Source: Flavobacterium undicola
GTDB lineage: Bacteria > Bacteroidota > Bacteroidia > Flavobacteriales > Flavobacteriaceae
DNA: 64,000 nt
Assembly: GCF_009909155.2 (NCBI RefSeq)
Contig: NZ_JAAAPM020000023.1
Span: 1 to 64,000, forward strand
Direction: 5' to 3'
Shown here: positions 25,130 to 33,791 of the stretch, piece after piece
Layout: each line of letters opens with the position of its first letter
How positions within the stretch are numbered: position 1 is the first letter of the stretch
Translations under genes and position numbers: made by a program
The notes under the pieces: model-generated
What the model saw: the letters and a program-made list of their open reading frames with translations, nothing else
Told to the model about the DNA's origin: nothing
The model's database searches: none

Positions 25130-26986
25130 ATGAAAAAATCACTCTACTTTTTAGTATTTCTAACAATTGGAAACTATTGTTTTTCTCAAGACCAAGAAAA
25201 ACTTCCTGTAAAACCTTGGAAAGAAATCGTTGAGATAAACTCTTTTTACTATAATTCATTACAAAAATGGGACACTGATATACGTGTTAAATTAGAAGGA
25301 AACTATACTAAAAATGATTCTATAACGATAGATCATACTTTAAAAAAATTAGATGCTTTAACAGAAACTATTTCGATTAAATTTTCAAAAACAGAGAAAC
25401 CTAATTTTAAAATTAATTTTTTAGATGCTGCTCTAAAAGAAGGCAATAGTTATACAACAAGCAGTTTTGGCCCTCAAAAGCAAGGACAAGGATATACAAG
25501 CTGTGAACTTTATATTTATAAAATTGATGCTACAGATACAGATTTAGAAATTAAAAAATCTTTAGAATCTCGAATAGCAAAAATGCTAGTTGGAGGATGT
25601 TTTGCATATCCGCCAATAGAAGAAAAAAGAAACAGTATCTTCCATTCTATATATGGACATTCAAACTACGATATCCCCTTAAACCATGAAGACGAAGCAA
25701 TTATAAAAGAGGTTTACAAAAAAGGCTTTGAAGAACGACTGGCAAAGGCAGAAGATCAATTTGAAGACAGTGTTACAAAAAAAATACAAGATGCTAAAAT
25801 TTCAAGCAGAGACCGTTCTTTATGGTGGGTAAGAAACCCAGTAGCATTAATTTTTTTACCTGCATTAATTTTAGGATTGCTAGGGCTATTTTTTATTAAT
25901 AGCATCAATAAATCAATAAGCATTAAAATTAAGAAAGATTGGCTTCGATTTGGTACTATAGCCTTAATAACGTTGCTATTTGCAGATATACTAATCGTAT
26001 TTTGTGTGTCTTTTTATGATTTTTTAACTATACCCGATGATTACAAAAATGTCCGTATAGTCAGAAATGACACAATTAAATCTACCACTTTATTCTTGGT
26101 TATTTTATTTCCTTTTCTTTATTTGTTTCGTTTTATTGAATTAAAAATTCAAAAAACTGCAAAGAACCTATTTACAAAAACGGGATTAATCTTTTTGTCA
26201 ACAGGGTTCTTGCCTTTCGCCTGTTTATTAATTGTCTTTTTTATCTTAAAAAATGCACTTAGCTATCAACAAGATTATTACGCTTTATCTAAAATGTTTT
26301 TATTTTTAATGGCAATTGCATCGCTTCGAGCATTGATCGGTTATTTTATTTTTAAAGAACGAAACTTAATTATAGAAAATGAAACAAAGCTTGCCAACTT
26401 AAGAGAACTAAAAGTTAAAGCCGAATTAAAATCATTACAATCCCAAATAAATCCTCACTTCTTGTACAATTCTTTGAACTCAATTGCTAGTTTAGCACCT
26501 ATAGATGCTCAGAAAACACAAAAAATGGCACATTCGTTATCCGATTTATTTAAATACTCCATAAACCGAAAGGATAAAAAAACGAATACCATTTTAGACG
26601 AAGTGAACATGGTCAAAACCTATTTAGATATAGAAAAAATTCGTTTTGGTGATCGTTTACAATTTACTGTAGATTTAGAAAAAGATTTAGAAAATCATGA
26701 AATTCCTTTGTTTTTAATTCAGCCACTAGTAGAAAATGCTGTAAAACATGGTATTTCAAAAAATGAAGGTCAAGGCAACATTGGTTTAAAAATTTCAAAA
26801 GAACAACATGAGATTACAATTTCGGTAAGCGATAATGGCCCAAATTTCCCCGAAGGTTTGTTAAGCGGTCACGGTTTACAAACGGTTTTCGATTTATTGC
26901 GATTAACTTATGGAGACAAAGCCACTTTAAACTGGACAAACAAACCAGAAAAAATGATTATCATTACAATTCCTGAAACTATATAA
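25130..26986 (+). CDS. LytS-type sensor histidine kinase
   Basis: A 618-residue membrane kinase. A signal peptide (to about residue 19) and an extracytoplasmic domain (20-230) with a Cys pair (125, 157) come first. Five membrane helices follow (about 236-256, 274-299, 319-336, 352-374, 387-408), then a coiled linker and the His_kinase domain SLQSQINPHFLYNSLNSIA with His443. The ATPase part has LFLIQPLVENAVKHGI and VSDNGPNFP. It forms an operon with the LytTR regulator that starts 1 nt after its stop codon. The signal is unknown; the extracytoplasmic domain is not a family I can name. Confidence 0.92.
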   Translation: MKKSLYFLVFLTIGNYCFSQDQEKLPVKPWKEIVEINSFYYNSLQKWDTDIRVKLEGNYTKNDSITIDHTLKKLDALTETISIKFSKTEKPNFKINFLDAALKEGNSYTTSSFGPQKQGQGYTSCELYIYKIDATDTDLEIKKSLESRIAKMLVGGCFAYPPIEEKRNSIFHSIYGHSNYDIPLNHEDEAIIKEVYKKGFEERLAKAEDQFEDSVTKKIQDAKISSRDRSLWWVRNPVALIFLPALILGLLGLFFINSINKSISIKIKKDWLRFGTIALITLLFADILIVFCVSFYDFLTIPDDYKNVRIVRNDTIKSTTLFLVILFPFLYLFRFIELKIQKTAKNLFTKTGLIFLSTGFLPFACLLIVFFILKNALSYQQDYYALSKMFLFLMAIASLRALIGYFIFKERNLIIENETKLANLRELKVKAELKSLQSQINPHFLYNSLNSIASLAPIDAQKTQKMAHSLSDLFKYSINRKDKKTNTILDEVNMVKTYLDIEKIRFGDRLQFTVDLEKDLENHEIPLFLIQPLVENAVKHGISKNEGQGNIGLKISKEQHEITISVSDNGPNFPEGLLSGHGLQTVFDLLRLTYGDKATLNWTNKPEKMIIITIPETI

Positions 26987-26987
26987 T

Positions 26988-27752
26988 ATGAACAAACGCT
27001 ATTCCACTATAATTATTGATGATGAAACGCCTGCCAGACTAGGCTTACAAAATTTACTAAAAGAATTCCCTGAAACTTTTGATGTTATAGATATAGCACA
27101 AAACGGAACGGAAGCACAGCAAAAAATAGAAGCTTTAAATCCTGATATTATTTTTTTAGATATTGAAATGCCTGGTTGCTCTGGTTTTGAATTATTAGCA
27201 CGTTTAGAAACTATTCCAATGGTAGTTTTTTGTACGGCTTACGACCAATATTCTCTGGAGGCTTTTGAGACCAATAGTATCGATTATTTGGTTAAACCAG
27301 TCAAATTAGAACGTATTGAAAAAACTGTACAAAAATTAAAAACGTTTCATGTAAAAAGTTCTTCAGATGAAATTTTAAAAGTTCTAAAAGACATTACAAA
27401 TAGAAAAGAAGAGAAAAAAATGACTTCTATTACAGTTAAAAAGAACGATAAATTAATTTTTATAAAATTAGAAGATATATCCTTTTTTGAAGCCGATAAT
27501 AATTACACAACAATACATTCAGAATCTGGAGTATTCTTAAGCACAGAATCTATTTCAAATTTAGAAAAGAAATTACCTGATAACTTTTTACGCATTCATA
27601 GAGGTATCATTATTAACAAAGACTATGTAAAAGAGGCTCAGAAATATTTCAACAGTCGTTATATCATTACTCTCAATGATGTTAAAAAAACAAATATTAC
27701 TTCTGGGAGAAGCTATTCAGAAAATGTAAAAACTTATTTGGGATTTTTTTAA
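26988..27752 (+). CDS. LytTR-family response regulator
   Basis: A 254-residue regulator. The receiver domain (1-120) has the acidic pair Asp11-Asp12, phospho-acceptor Asp58 in IIFLDIEMPG, Thr in FCTAYDQY and Lys in YLVKPVK. The C-terminal LytTR DNA-binding domain (about 145-250) has FIKLEDISFFEADNNYTTIH and FLRIHRGIIINKDYV. It is cotranscribed with the kinase at 25130 and is its cognate partner. Target genes are not identifiable here. Confidence 0.94.
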   Translation: MNKRYSTIIIDDETPARLGLQNLLKEFPETFDVIDIAQNGTEAQQKIEALNPDIIFLDIEMPGCSGFELLARLETIPMVVFCTAYDQYSLEAFETNSIDYLVKPVKLERIEKTVQKLKTFHVKSSSDEILKVLKDITNRKEEKKMTSITVKKNDKLIFIKLEDISFFEADNNYTTIHSESGVFLSTESISNLEKKLPDNFLRIHRGIIINKDYVKEAQKYFNSRYIITLNDVKKTNITSGRSYSENVKTYLGFF

Positions 27753-27781
27753 TCTATTTTTTTTAGAATATCAATAGAAAT

Positions 27782-27893
27782 GGGCTTTAGCCCATTTTTA
27801 AGAATGAAATATTGATAGGCTTTAGCCAAAATTTTTATATAAGTTTCGGCTAAAGCCTTATTATCTTATAAATTCTATCATCTGGCTAAAGCC
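27782..27893. repeat. cluster of four GGCTTTAGCC palindromes
   Basis: GGGCTTTAGCCC at 27782-27793, GGCTTTAGCC at 27818-27827, then the inverted form GGCTAAAGCC at 27848-27857 and 27884-27893. Two direct and two inverted units can fold pairwise. They sit between the response regulator and its terminator, so they would lie in its 3' untranslated RNA. Confidence 0.75.
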
Positions 27894-27964
27894 AGATGCA
27901 ATTGATTTCTGTATGTTTAATAATAATAGAACTCTAGTTTTAGATCAAGACATGACATGATAAC

Positions 27965-27998
27965 AAAAACGCTACAAAATTTCTCTTGTGGCGTTTTT
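27965..27998 (+). terminator. terminator of the LytS/LytR operon
   Basis: AAAAACGCTACAA pairs with TTGTGGCGTTTTT (one C:T change relative to the hairpin at 24992, keeping G:U pairing), with the loop AATTTCTC-like sequence also shared. Confidence 0.85.
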
Positions 27999-28003
27999 AG
28001 TTT

Positions 28004-28065
28004 ATACCGATTGTATATTCAATATAGTCCAATTGCATTGTACTATTTTCATATTACATCGGTAT
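28004..28065. repeat. 62-bp ATACCGAT palindrome, copy A
   Basis: Arms ATACCGAT...ATCGGTAT enclose a second inverted part with ATATAGTCCAAT and a TACTATTTT right side. Related copies lie at 56105-56167 and 60754-60816. Confidence 0.7.
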
Positions 28066-28108
28066 GATACAAGAATAATTAGAATTAAAATTCACTATTA
28101 TTTTGGTA

Positions 28109-28561
28109 TCACTTCAAAATTTGAGCGGCGTGCTCTTTGGTTTTTACATTTTCAATGACTTCATCAATGATTCCGTTTTCATCGATTACAAAAGTAGTTC
28201 TGTGGATACCGTCGTATTCGCGTCCCATGAACTTTTTTGGTCCCCAAACGCCAAATGCCTCAATAACTTCTTTTTCTTCGTCAGCCAATAAAGGAAATGG
28301 GAATTCATACTTTTCTTTGAATTTGGCTTGCGCTTTTGCCGAATCGGCACTTACACCTAACAAGGCATAATTATTAGCCTTAAAACGCTCGAAATTATCT
28401 CTTAAATCACAGGCTTCGGCAGTACATCCTGGCGTACTGGCTTTTGGATAAAAGAAAACCACTAATTTTTTTCCTTTATAATCTTCTAATTGATGCGGCT
28501 TTCCGTCTTGGTCTACGCCAAAAAAATCGGGAGCTTTATCGCCTTTTTTTAATGTTATCAT
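28109..28561 (-). CDS. bcp: thioredoxin-dependent peroxiredoxin (Bcp/PrxQ)
   Basis: A 150-residue atypical 2-Cys peroxiredoxin that reduces peroxides at the expense of thioredoxin. The peroxidatic Cys46 and resolving Cys51 sit in FYPKASTPGCTAEACDLRD, the CxxxxC spacing of PrxQ. Other conserved parts are GVSADSAKAQAKF and GIHRTTFVIDENG. Length and start are typical. It is divergent from nth. Confidence 0.96.
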   Translation of the reverse strand: MITLKKGDKAPDFFGVDQDGKPHQLEDYKGKKLVVFFYPKASTPGCTAEACDLRDNFERFKANNYALLGVSADSAKAQAKFKEKYEFPFPLLADEEKEVIEAFGVWGPKKFMGREYDGIHRTTFVIDENGIIDEVIENVKTKEHAAQILK

Positions 28562-28738
28562 GTTTGTGAGTGTATGGGTTATGAGTTATGGGTTTTGAAG
28601 TGTGAAAATTAATTATTTAAAATTGAAATTGCTATTGACATTGTATTTTGTAATTGTATTTTTGACATTGCTATTGCTATTGATTTTTTGCCATTGCCAT
28701 TGAAATTCCTTTTCTTTACAATCCAAAATTAAACTAAA
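28562..28738. repeat. iterated-word spacer between bcp and nth
   Basis: The spacer is made of repeated short words: GGGTTATGAGTTATGGGTT near 28575, then many ATTGCTATTGACATTG-type units to about 28708. No gene or clear terminator is visible. Confidence 0.5.
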
Positions 28739-29386
28739 ATGACCAAACAAGAACGGGTAACATTTGTTATAAATACGTTAAAAGAACTCTATCCTACCAT
28801 CCCGATTCCGCTAGACCATAAAGATCCTTATACACTGTTGATTGCTGTTTTGCTTTCGGCACAATGCACAGATGTAAGAGTCAACCAAATTACGCCTTTG
28901 CTTTTTGCTAAAGCCGATAATCCGTATGACATGATAAAAATGTCGGTGGAGGAAATCAGGGAAATTATTCGTCCTTGCGGCTTATCGCCAATGAAATCCA
29001 AAGGAATTCATGGTTTATCGCATATTCTAATCGAAAAACACGATGGCAAGGTGCCGCAGAGTTTTGAAGCTTTGGAAGAATTACCTGCCGTGGGACATAA
29101 AACCGCCAGTGTGGTGATGTCGCAAGCCTTTGGTGTTCCTGCTTTTCCTGTGGATACGCACATTCACAGATTGATGTACAAATGGAATTTAACCAATGGA
29201 AAAAACGTAGTTCAAACCGAAAAAGATGCCAAACGCATATTTCCTGAGGAAATTTGGAACGATTTGCACTTGCAAATTATTTGGTATGGTAGAGAATATT
29301 CGCCAGCTCGTGGCTGGAGTTTAGAGAAAGATATTATTACCCGAACTATTGGAAGAAAAACCGCCTTAGACGGCTATAAAAAGTAA
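28739..29386 (+). CDS. nth: endonuclease III, no iron-sulfur cluster
   Basis: A 215-residue HhH-GPD DNA glycosylase/AP lyase that removes oxidised pyrimidines. Present are LLSAQCTDVRVNQ, the helix-hairpin-helix LPAVGHKTASVV with catalytic Lys121, and the catalytic Asp139 in FPVDTHIHRL. The E. coli enzyme ends in a CX6CX2CX5C [4Fe-4S] site; here the C terminus reads YGREYSPARGWSLEKDIITR and contains no cysteine, so the cluster cannot form. From memory, other Flavobacteriia share this. Activity should be kept because the catalytic residues are intact. Confidence 0.93.
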   Translation: MTKQERVTFVINTLKELYPTIPIPLDHKDPYTLLIAVLLSAQCTDVRVNQITPLLFAKADNPYDMIKMSVEEIREIIRPCGLSPMKSKGIHGLSHILIEKHDGKVPQSFEALEELPAVGHKTASVVMSQAFGVPAFPVDTHIHRLMYKWNLTNGKNVVQTEKDAKRIFPEEIWNDLHLQIIWYGREYSPARGWSLEKDIITRTIGRKTALDGYKK

Positions 29387-29422
29387 ATCTCACTAATTTT
29401 AAAAAATAATTAGTGAGATTTA
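29384..29422. terminator. bidirectional terminator nth / small protein
   Basis: TAAATCTCACTAATT and AATTAGTGAGATTTA form a 15-bp perfect stem overlapping the nth stop codon, between two convergent genes. Confidence 0.8.
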
Positions 29423-29446
29423 CTAAAACAGCTATTACTAGCTTAA

Positions 29447-29590
29447 CTAATTTGCAATAATTTCAAAACTTTTATCTGCAACTTTTATCATGTGCAGTGC
29501 TTTTGAATAATTCAAAAGAAAAGAAATAACTTCTTTTTTAGGTTTCATCGTTGTAGTAACTAAATTTTTCTTAGAGTAAATTTTTGCCAT
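29447..29590 (-). CDS. 47-residue small protein downstream of ECF sigma
   Basis: A short basic protein, MAKIYSKKNLVTTTMKPKK then EVISFLLNYSKALHMIKVAD, with a proper ATG and stop. It lies 54 nt downstream of the sigma-factor gene on the same strand. The look of the sequence (basic start, then an amphipathic helix) and its position suggest a real conserved peptide, and I believe similar peptides follow sigma factors in other Flavobacterium. No function is known; a regulatory role with the sigma factor is only a guess. Confidence 0.7.
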   Translation of the reverse strand: MAKIYSKKNLVTTTMKPKKEVISFLLNYSKALHMIKVADKSFEIIAN

Positions 29591-29644
29591 ATACTATTTC
29601 TATTTGTTTGTTAGAATAGAACGGGACAAGTATTAAAATATTGT

Positions 29645-30232
29645 TTAATTGGTTAAAATAATTTGGTGTTTATCAATTACTTTTCTCAAATTCATCAAAG
29701 CATAACGCATTCTTCCTAAAGAAGTATTAATACTTACTCCTGTCTGTTCTGAAATTTCTTTAAAACTCATATCCTTGTACATTCGCATAATGAGAACTTC
29801 TTTTTGATCTTCAGGAAGTTCTTCAATCAGTTTTTGAATGTCTAATTCTACCTGATCGGCAATTAACTGATTTTCGATAGTCAGACTATCATCAGTCATA
29901 ATGGAAAAAACTGAAAACTCCTCGGTTTCCCGATACAATGGCATTTTTTTGTTTTTTCTAAAAAAATCAATAATAAGATTATGAGCAATGCGCATCACCC
30001 AAGGTAGAAATTTCCCTTCCTCATTATAGGAATTTGATTTTAAAGTTTTAATTACTTTTATAAAAGTATCTTGAAAAATATCGTTAGAAACATCTCTGTC
30101 GGATACTTTTGAATATATAAAACCGTAAATTTTGGATTCGTGTCTTTTAATCAACGTAGCTAAGGCCTCTTCGTTACCTGCTACATAATCCTGTACCAAC
30201 AAAGCGTCGGGAATTTGAATATTAGCTATCAT
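29645..30232 (-). CDS. ECF RNA polymerase sigma factor
   Basis: A 195-residue sigma-70 family protein. Region 2 shows ALATLIKRHESKIYGFIYSKV, DIFQDTFIKVIKTL and FLPWVMRIAHNLIIDFFRKNKK. Region 4 shows LPEDQKEVLIMRMYKDMSFKEISEQTGVSINTSLGRMRYAL with a helix-turn-helix. No anti-sigma gene follows; only the 47-residue protein at 29447 does. It is divergent from uvrA. Confidence 0.94.
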   Translation of the reverse strand: MIANIQIPDALLVQDYVAGNEEALATLIKRHESKIYGFIYSKVSDRDVSNDIFQDTFIKVIKTLKSNSYNEEGKFLPWVMRIAHNLIIDFFRKNKKMPLYRETEEFSVFSIMTDDSLTIENQLIADQVELDIQKLIEELPEDQKEVLIMRMYKDMSFKEISEQTGVSINTSLGRMRYALMNLRKVIDKHQIILTN

Positions 30233-30482
30233 AGTAATACTTTTTAGTATGGGTTAAGGGTATTTTCTAAAAAGTAGTTTTATACTATAGGCGCTTTTAT
30301 TTTTAAAGATGATTGATTCTTCAAATTTAACGAATTATTGTCTTGCTTGGCAAATAAAAAATAGAAAAATTATATATAAATTACTATTTATAAAAAAATA
30401 AGCCGTATTTTTTTAAAGTCAATCTTCGAATTTCATTATTATTTATGACTTCGCGGAGTTCTTTTCTCAGCTGGAAAATGAT

Positions 30483-30490
30483 TACTTTTG
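30483..30490 (+). promoter_or_regulatory. uvrA -7 element
   Basis: TACTTTTG matches TAnnTTTG, 20 nt before the uvrA ATG. Confidence 0.55.
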
Positions 30491-30509
30491 TAAAAATCCA
30501 ATATTTTTT

Positions 30510-33296
30510 ATGAAAGTTGACTTTTCTAAAATAGATCCAAAGAAAAATATAATAATAAAAGGGGCTCAGGTACACAATTTAAAAAACCTTGATGTCGTAA
30601 TTCCTCGTAATAAATTAGTGGTAATTACCGGGCTTTCGGGCTCCGGGAAATCCAGTTTAGCATTTGATACTTTGTATGCCGAAGGACAACGCCGATATGT
30701 AGAAAGTTTATCGTCGTATGCAAGGCAATTTCTTGGAAGATTGGATAAACCAAAGGTTGAGTACATTAAAGGAATTGCTCCTGCAATTGCTATTGAACAA
30801 AAAGTAAACACCACTAATGCCCGTTCTACCGTAGGAACTTCGACCGAGATTTACGATTATATGAAATTATTGTATGCTCGAATTGGAAGAACATTTTCTC
30901 CAGTTTCGGGTCGTGAAGTCAAAAAAAATACGGTTTCGGATGTTATTAGCGATGTGAAAAATCTGGAAATCAATAGCAAATGGTTGCTTCTTGCTCCTAT
31001 TCATCTGGAAGAAGGAAGACAGCTAGAAGACAAATTAAAAGTATTGCTTCAACAAGGTTTTTCTCGAATATTAGTCAATAATGAAACGGTTCGTTTAGAC
31101 GAAATTGACCAACATTCGTTAGACAATAAAGATATTACTTTAATTGTGGACCGAATTGTAGTAAAAGACGAAGAAGAATTCTATAATCGTCTTGCCGATG
31201 CAGTACAAACTGCTTTTTACGAAGGAAAAGGAATCTGTTATTTACAGGAATTAAATTCAGACAAGCGATTTGATTATTCGAATAATTTTGAATTGGACGG
31301 AATTACGTTCCTGGAGCCGAATCTGCATTTGTTTAGTTTCAACAATCCTTACGGAGCTTGTCCTAGCTGTGAAGGTTACGGAAATATCATCGGGATTGAT
31401 GCCGAACTGGTAGTTCCAAACACCAGTTTATCGGTTTTTGAAAACGCTATTTTTCCTTGGCGTGGTGAAAGCATGAGTTGGTTTCGAGACGAATTAGTGA
31501 ACAAAGCCTATAAATTTGATTTCCCTATTCACAAACCGTATTTTCAATTAACCGAAGAACAAAAAGAATTAATTTGGACTGGAAACTCCTATTTCCAAGG
31601 ACTGAATGATTTTTTCAAAGAACTGGAAGAGAAAAATTATAAGATACAAAATCGTGTGATGCTATCGCGTTACCGAGGAAAAACCAAGTGTCAAACTTGC
31701 AAAGGAAAACGCCTGCGTGTAGAAGCATCTTACGTTAAAATAAATAACAAAACCGTTTCTGATTTAGTCGATTTACCCATTAAACATTTAGTTGATTTCT
31801 TTAAAAATTTAGAATTAGATGAATACGAAAAACAAATAGCCAAAAGATTATTAGTCGAAATTAACAATCGTCTGTCATTTTTAACCGAAGTTGGTTTGGA
31901 TTATTTAACGTTGAATCGAAACTCGTCTACACTTTCCGGAGGAGAATCGCAGCGTATCAACTTAGCCACTTCGCTTGGAAGTAGCTTAGTGGGATCTATG
32001 TATATTTTGGACGAACCTAGTATTGGTTTACACCCAAAAGACAGCGAACGTTTGATAAAAGTATTGTTGTCTCTGCGTGATTTAGGCAATACTGTGATTG
32101 TGGTGGAGCACGACGAGGACATCATGAAAGCCGCCGATATGATTATCGACATTGGTCCTGAAGCGGGAACTTTTGGAGGTGAATTAGTTGCTCAAGGTAA
32201 TTTTGCCGAAATCCTCCGTTCGACTTCGCTCACGGCACAATACCTCAATGGCGATTTAGAGATTTCTGTACCTAAAAGACGTCGCCCTTTTAAAAATTTT
32301 ATCGAAATAAAAGGTGCCAGAGAAAACAATCTTCAAAATATTGATGTTACGTTTCCTCTAGATGTACTCGCTGTAATTACCGGAGTTTCTGGTAGTGGAA
32401 AAAGTACGCTAATTAAGAAAATCTTATTTCCTGCAATGCAGAAGAAGCTGGATAATGCGGGAGAAAAAGCAGGTCAATTTACCGAAATATCAGGTTCTTT
32501 TTCTCACATCAAACACATTGAATATGTAGATCAAAATCCAATAGGAAGAAGTTCGCGTTCTAACCCGGTCACTTACATCAAAGCTTATGACGACATCAGA
32601 GAATTATTTGCAAAAGAAAAATTATCAAAAATAAGAGGCTATCAAGCCAAACATTTTTCTTTTAACGTGGATGGTGGTCGTTGTGAAACTTGTAGTGGAG
32701 AAGGAAGTATTAATGTAGAAATGGTCTTTATGGCCGATGTGCAATTGCCGTGCGAAACCTGTAATGGAAAACGCTTTAAAAAAGAAGTCCTCGAAGTTGC
32801 TTTTGAAGGCAAAAACATCAACGATATTTTAACAATGACCATTGACGATGCAGTACACTTTTTTGAAACAAACAAGCAAACTAAAATTACCCAAAAACTA
32901 AAACCGCTGCAAGATGTAGGTTTAGGTTATGTACAATTAGGCCAATCTTCTTCTACACTTTCTGGTGGTGAAGCACAGCGTATCAAACTGGCTTCTTTTC
33001 TAGTAAAAGGGACTACCAAAGAAAAAGCCTTATTTGTTTTTGACGAACCCACCACAGGTTTGCACTTTCATGACATCAGGAAACTATTAGCTTCTTTTGA
33101 TGCCTTGATAGAAAAAGGACATTCTTTGTTAGTTATCGAACACAATCTTGACTTAATAAAATGTGCCGACTGGATTATTGACTTAGGCCCGGAAGGAGGA
33201 GAAAACGGAGGACAATTATTGGCTGTCGGAACACCTGAAGAAATTGTGAAAAACAAAAAATCAATTACCGCTAAATACCTAAAAGAAAAGCTATAA
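30510..33296 (+). CDS. uvrA: excinuclease ABC subunit A
   Basis: A 928-residue damage-recognition ATPase of nucleotide excision repair, working as UvrA2 with UvrB. Both ABC halves are complete: first Walker [10 protein letters not shown], second GVSGSGKST; signatures [16 protein letters not shown] and [15 protein letters not shown]; Walker [11 protein letters not shown] and [10 protein letters not shown]. The zinc modules are CPSCEGYG with CQTCKGKR, and CETCSGEG with CETCNGKR. The length is normal. A strong terminator follows. Confidence 0.97.
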   Translation: MKVDFSKIDPKKNIIIKGAQVHNLKNLDVVIPRNKLVVITGLSGSGKSSLAFDTLYAEGQRRYVESLSSYARQFLGRLDKPKVEYIKGIAPAIAIEQKVNTTNARSTVGTSTEIYDYMKLLYARIGRTFSPVSGREVKKNTVSDVISDVKNLEINSKWLLLAPIHLEEGRQLEDKLKVLLQQGFSRILVNNETVRLDEIDQHSLDNKDITLIVDRIVVKDEEEFYNRLADAVQTAFYEGKGICYLQELNSDKRFDYSNNFELDGITFLEPNLHLFSFNNPYGACPSCEGYGNIIGIDAELVVPNTSLSVFENAIFPWRGESMSWFRDELVNKAYKFDFPIHKPYFQLTEEQKELIWTGNSYFQGLNDFFKELEEKNYKIQNRVMLSRYRGKTKCQTCKGKRLRVEASYVKINNKTVSDLVDLPIKHLVDFFKNLELDEYEKQIAKRLLVEINNRLSFLTEVGLDYLTLNRNSSTLSGGESQRINLATSLGSSLVGSMYILDEPSIGLHPKDSERLIKVLLSLRDLGNTVIVVEHDEDIMKAADMIIDIGPEAGTFGGELVAQGNFAEILRSTSLTAQYLNGDLEISVPKRRRPFKNFIEIKGARENNLQNIDVTFPLDVLAVITGVSGSGKSTLIKKILFPAMQKKLDNAGEKAGQFTEISGSFSHIKHIEYVDQNPIGRSSRSNPVTYIKAYDDIRELFAKEKLSKIRGYQAKHFSFNVDGGRCETCSGEGSINVEMVFMADVQLPCETCNGKRFKKEVLEVAFEGKNINDILTMTIDDAVHFFETNKQTKITQKLKPLQDVGLGYVQLGQSSSTLSGGEAQRIKLASFLVKGTTKEKALFVFDEPTTGLHFHDIRKLLASFDALIEKGHSLLVIEHNLDLIKCADWIIDLGPEGGENGGQLLAVGTPEEIVKNKKSITAKYLKEKL

Positions 33297-33298
33297 AA

Positions 33299-33338
33299 AA
33301 AAAACTCCGTCTTGTTATTTTAACAAAACGGAGTTTTT
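33299..33338 (+). terminator. uvrA terminator
   Basis: AAAACTCCGT(C)TTGTTA pairs with TAACAA(A)ACGGAGTTTT and runs into T residues directly after the stop. Confidence 0.88.
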
Positions 33339-33358
33339 CATTATTTTTTTTCAACTAT

Positions 33359-33652
33359 CTAACCATAGCATTTTTCTTCAAAAGGCATTCCGTCTTCATC
33401 GATAGCGATTATAATTTTTCTTTCCTTCTTCGCTTCGAAATATTTATAAGCCCAAGGAATAGACCACAAACCAAAAGTAGCACAGGAAATCAAAAAATTC
33501 AAACGATGATTTACCTTAGTAGGCTTTTTCGATAAAACCACAAAAGGCAATTTATCATTGACTTCCTCTACTACAAATCCTTTCTTAATTTTTTGAGCTA
33601 AGACGCCGGATAATTTTAAATTTTCATTTTTAATAAGAGAAATGTTTTTCAT
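33359..33652 (-). CDS. small membrane protein, unknown
   Basis: A 97-residue protein with one hydrophobic stretch (HRLNFLISCATFGLWSIPWAY, about 49-69) between a basic N-terminal part and a charged C terminus (KYFEAKKERKIIIAIDEDG). I do not recognise the family. It is preceded by an AT-rich gap of 139 bp and lies convergent to uvrA, behind its terminator. Confidence 0.65.
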   Translation of the reverse strand: MKNISLIKNENLKLSGVLAQKIKKGFVVEEVNDKLPFVVLSKKPTKVNHRLNFLISCATFGLWSIPWAYKYFEAKKERKIIIAIDEDGMPFEEKCYG

Positions 33653-33791
33653 AATTTGAGGGTATTGATGAAAAGATTAATTTTTTATTAGTAAAAATAA
33701 ACCTACCACAAATTTAATACCATAAATCAAGATTTACAATACCCACTTTTAGTGATTAACAGTTCTTGAAAATAACATTTAATTATAAAAC

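Noticed and set aside
27782..28065. CRISPR-like array after the LytTR regulator
   Set aside because: Units are only 10-12 bp palindromes with unequal spacing and mixed orientation; no repeat of 25-40 bp with constant spacers and no cas genes.
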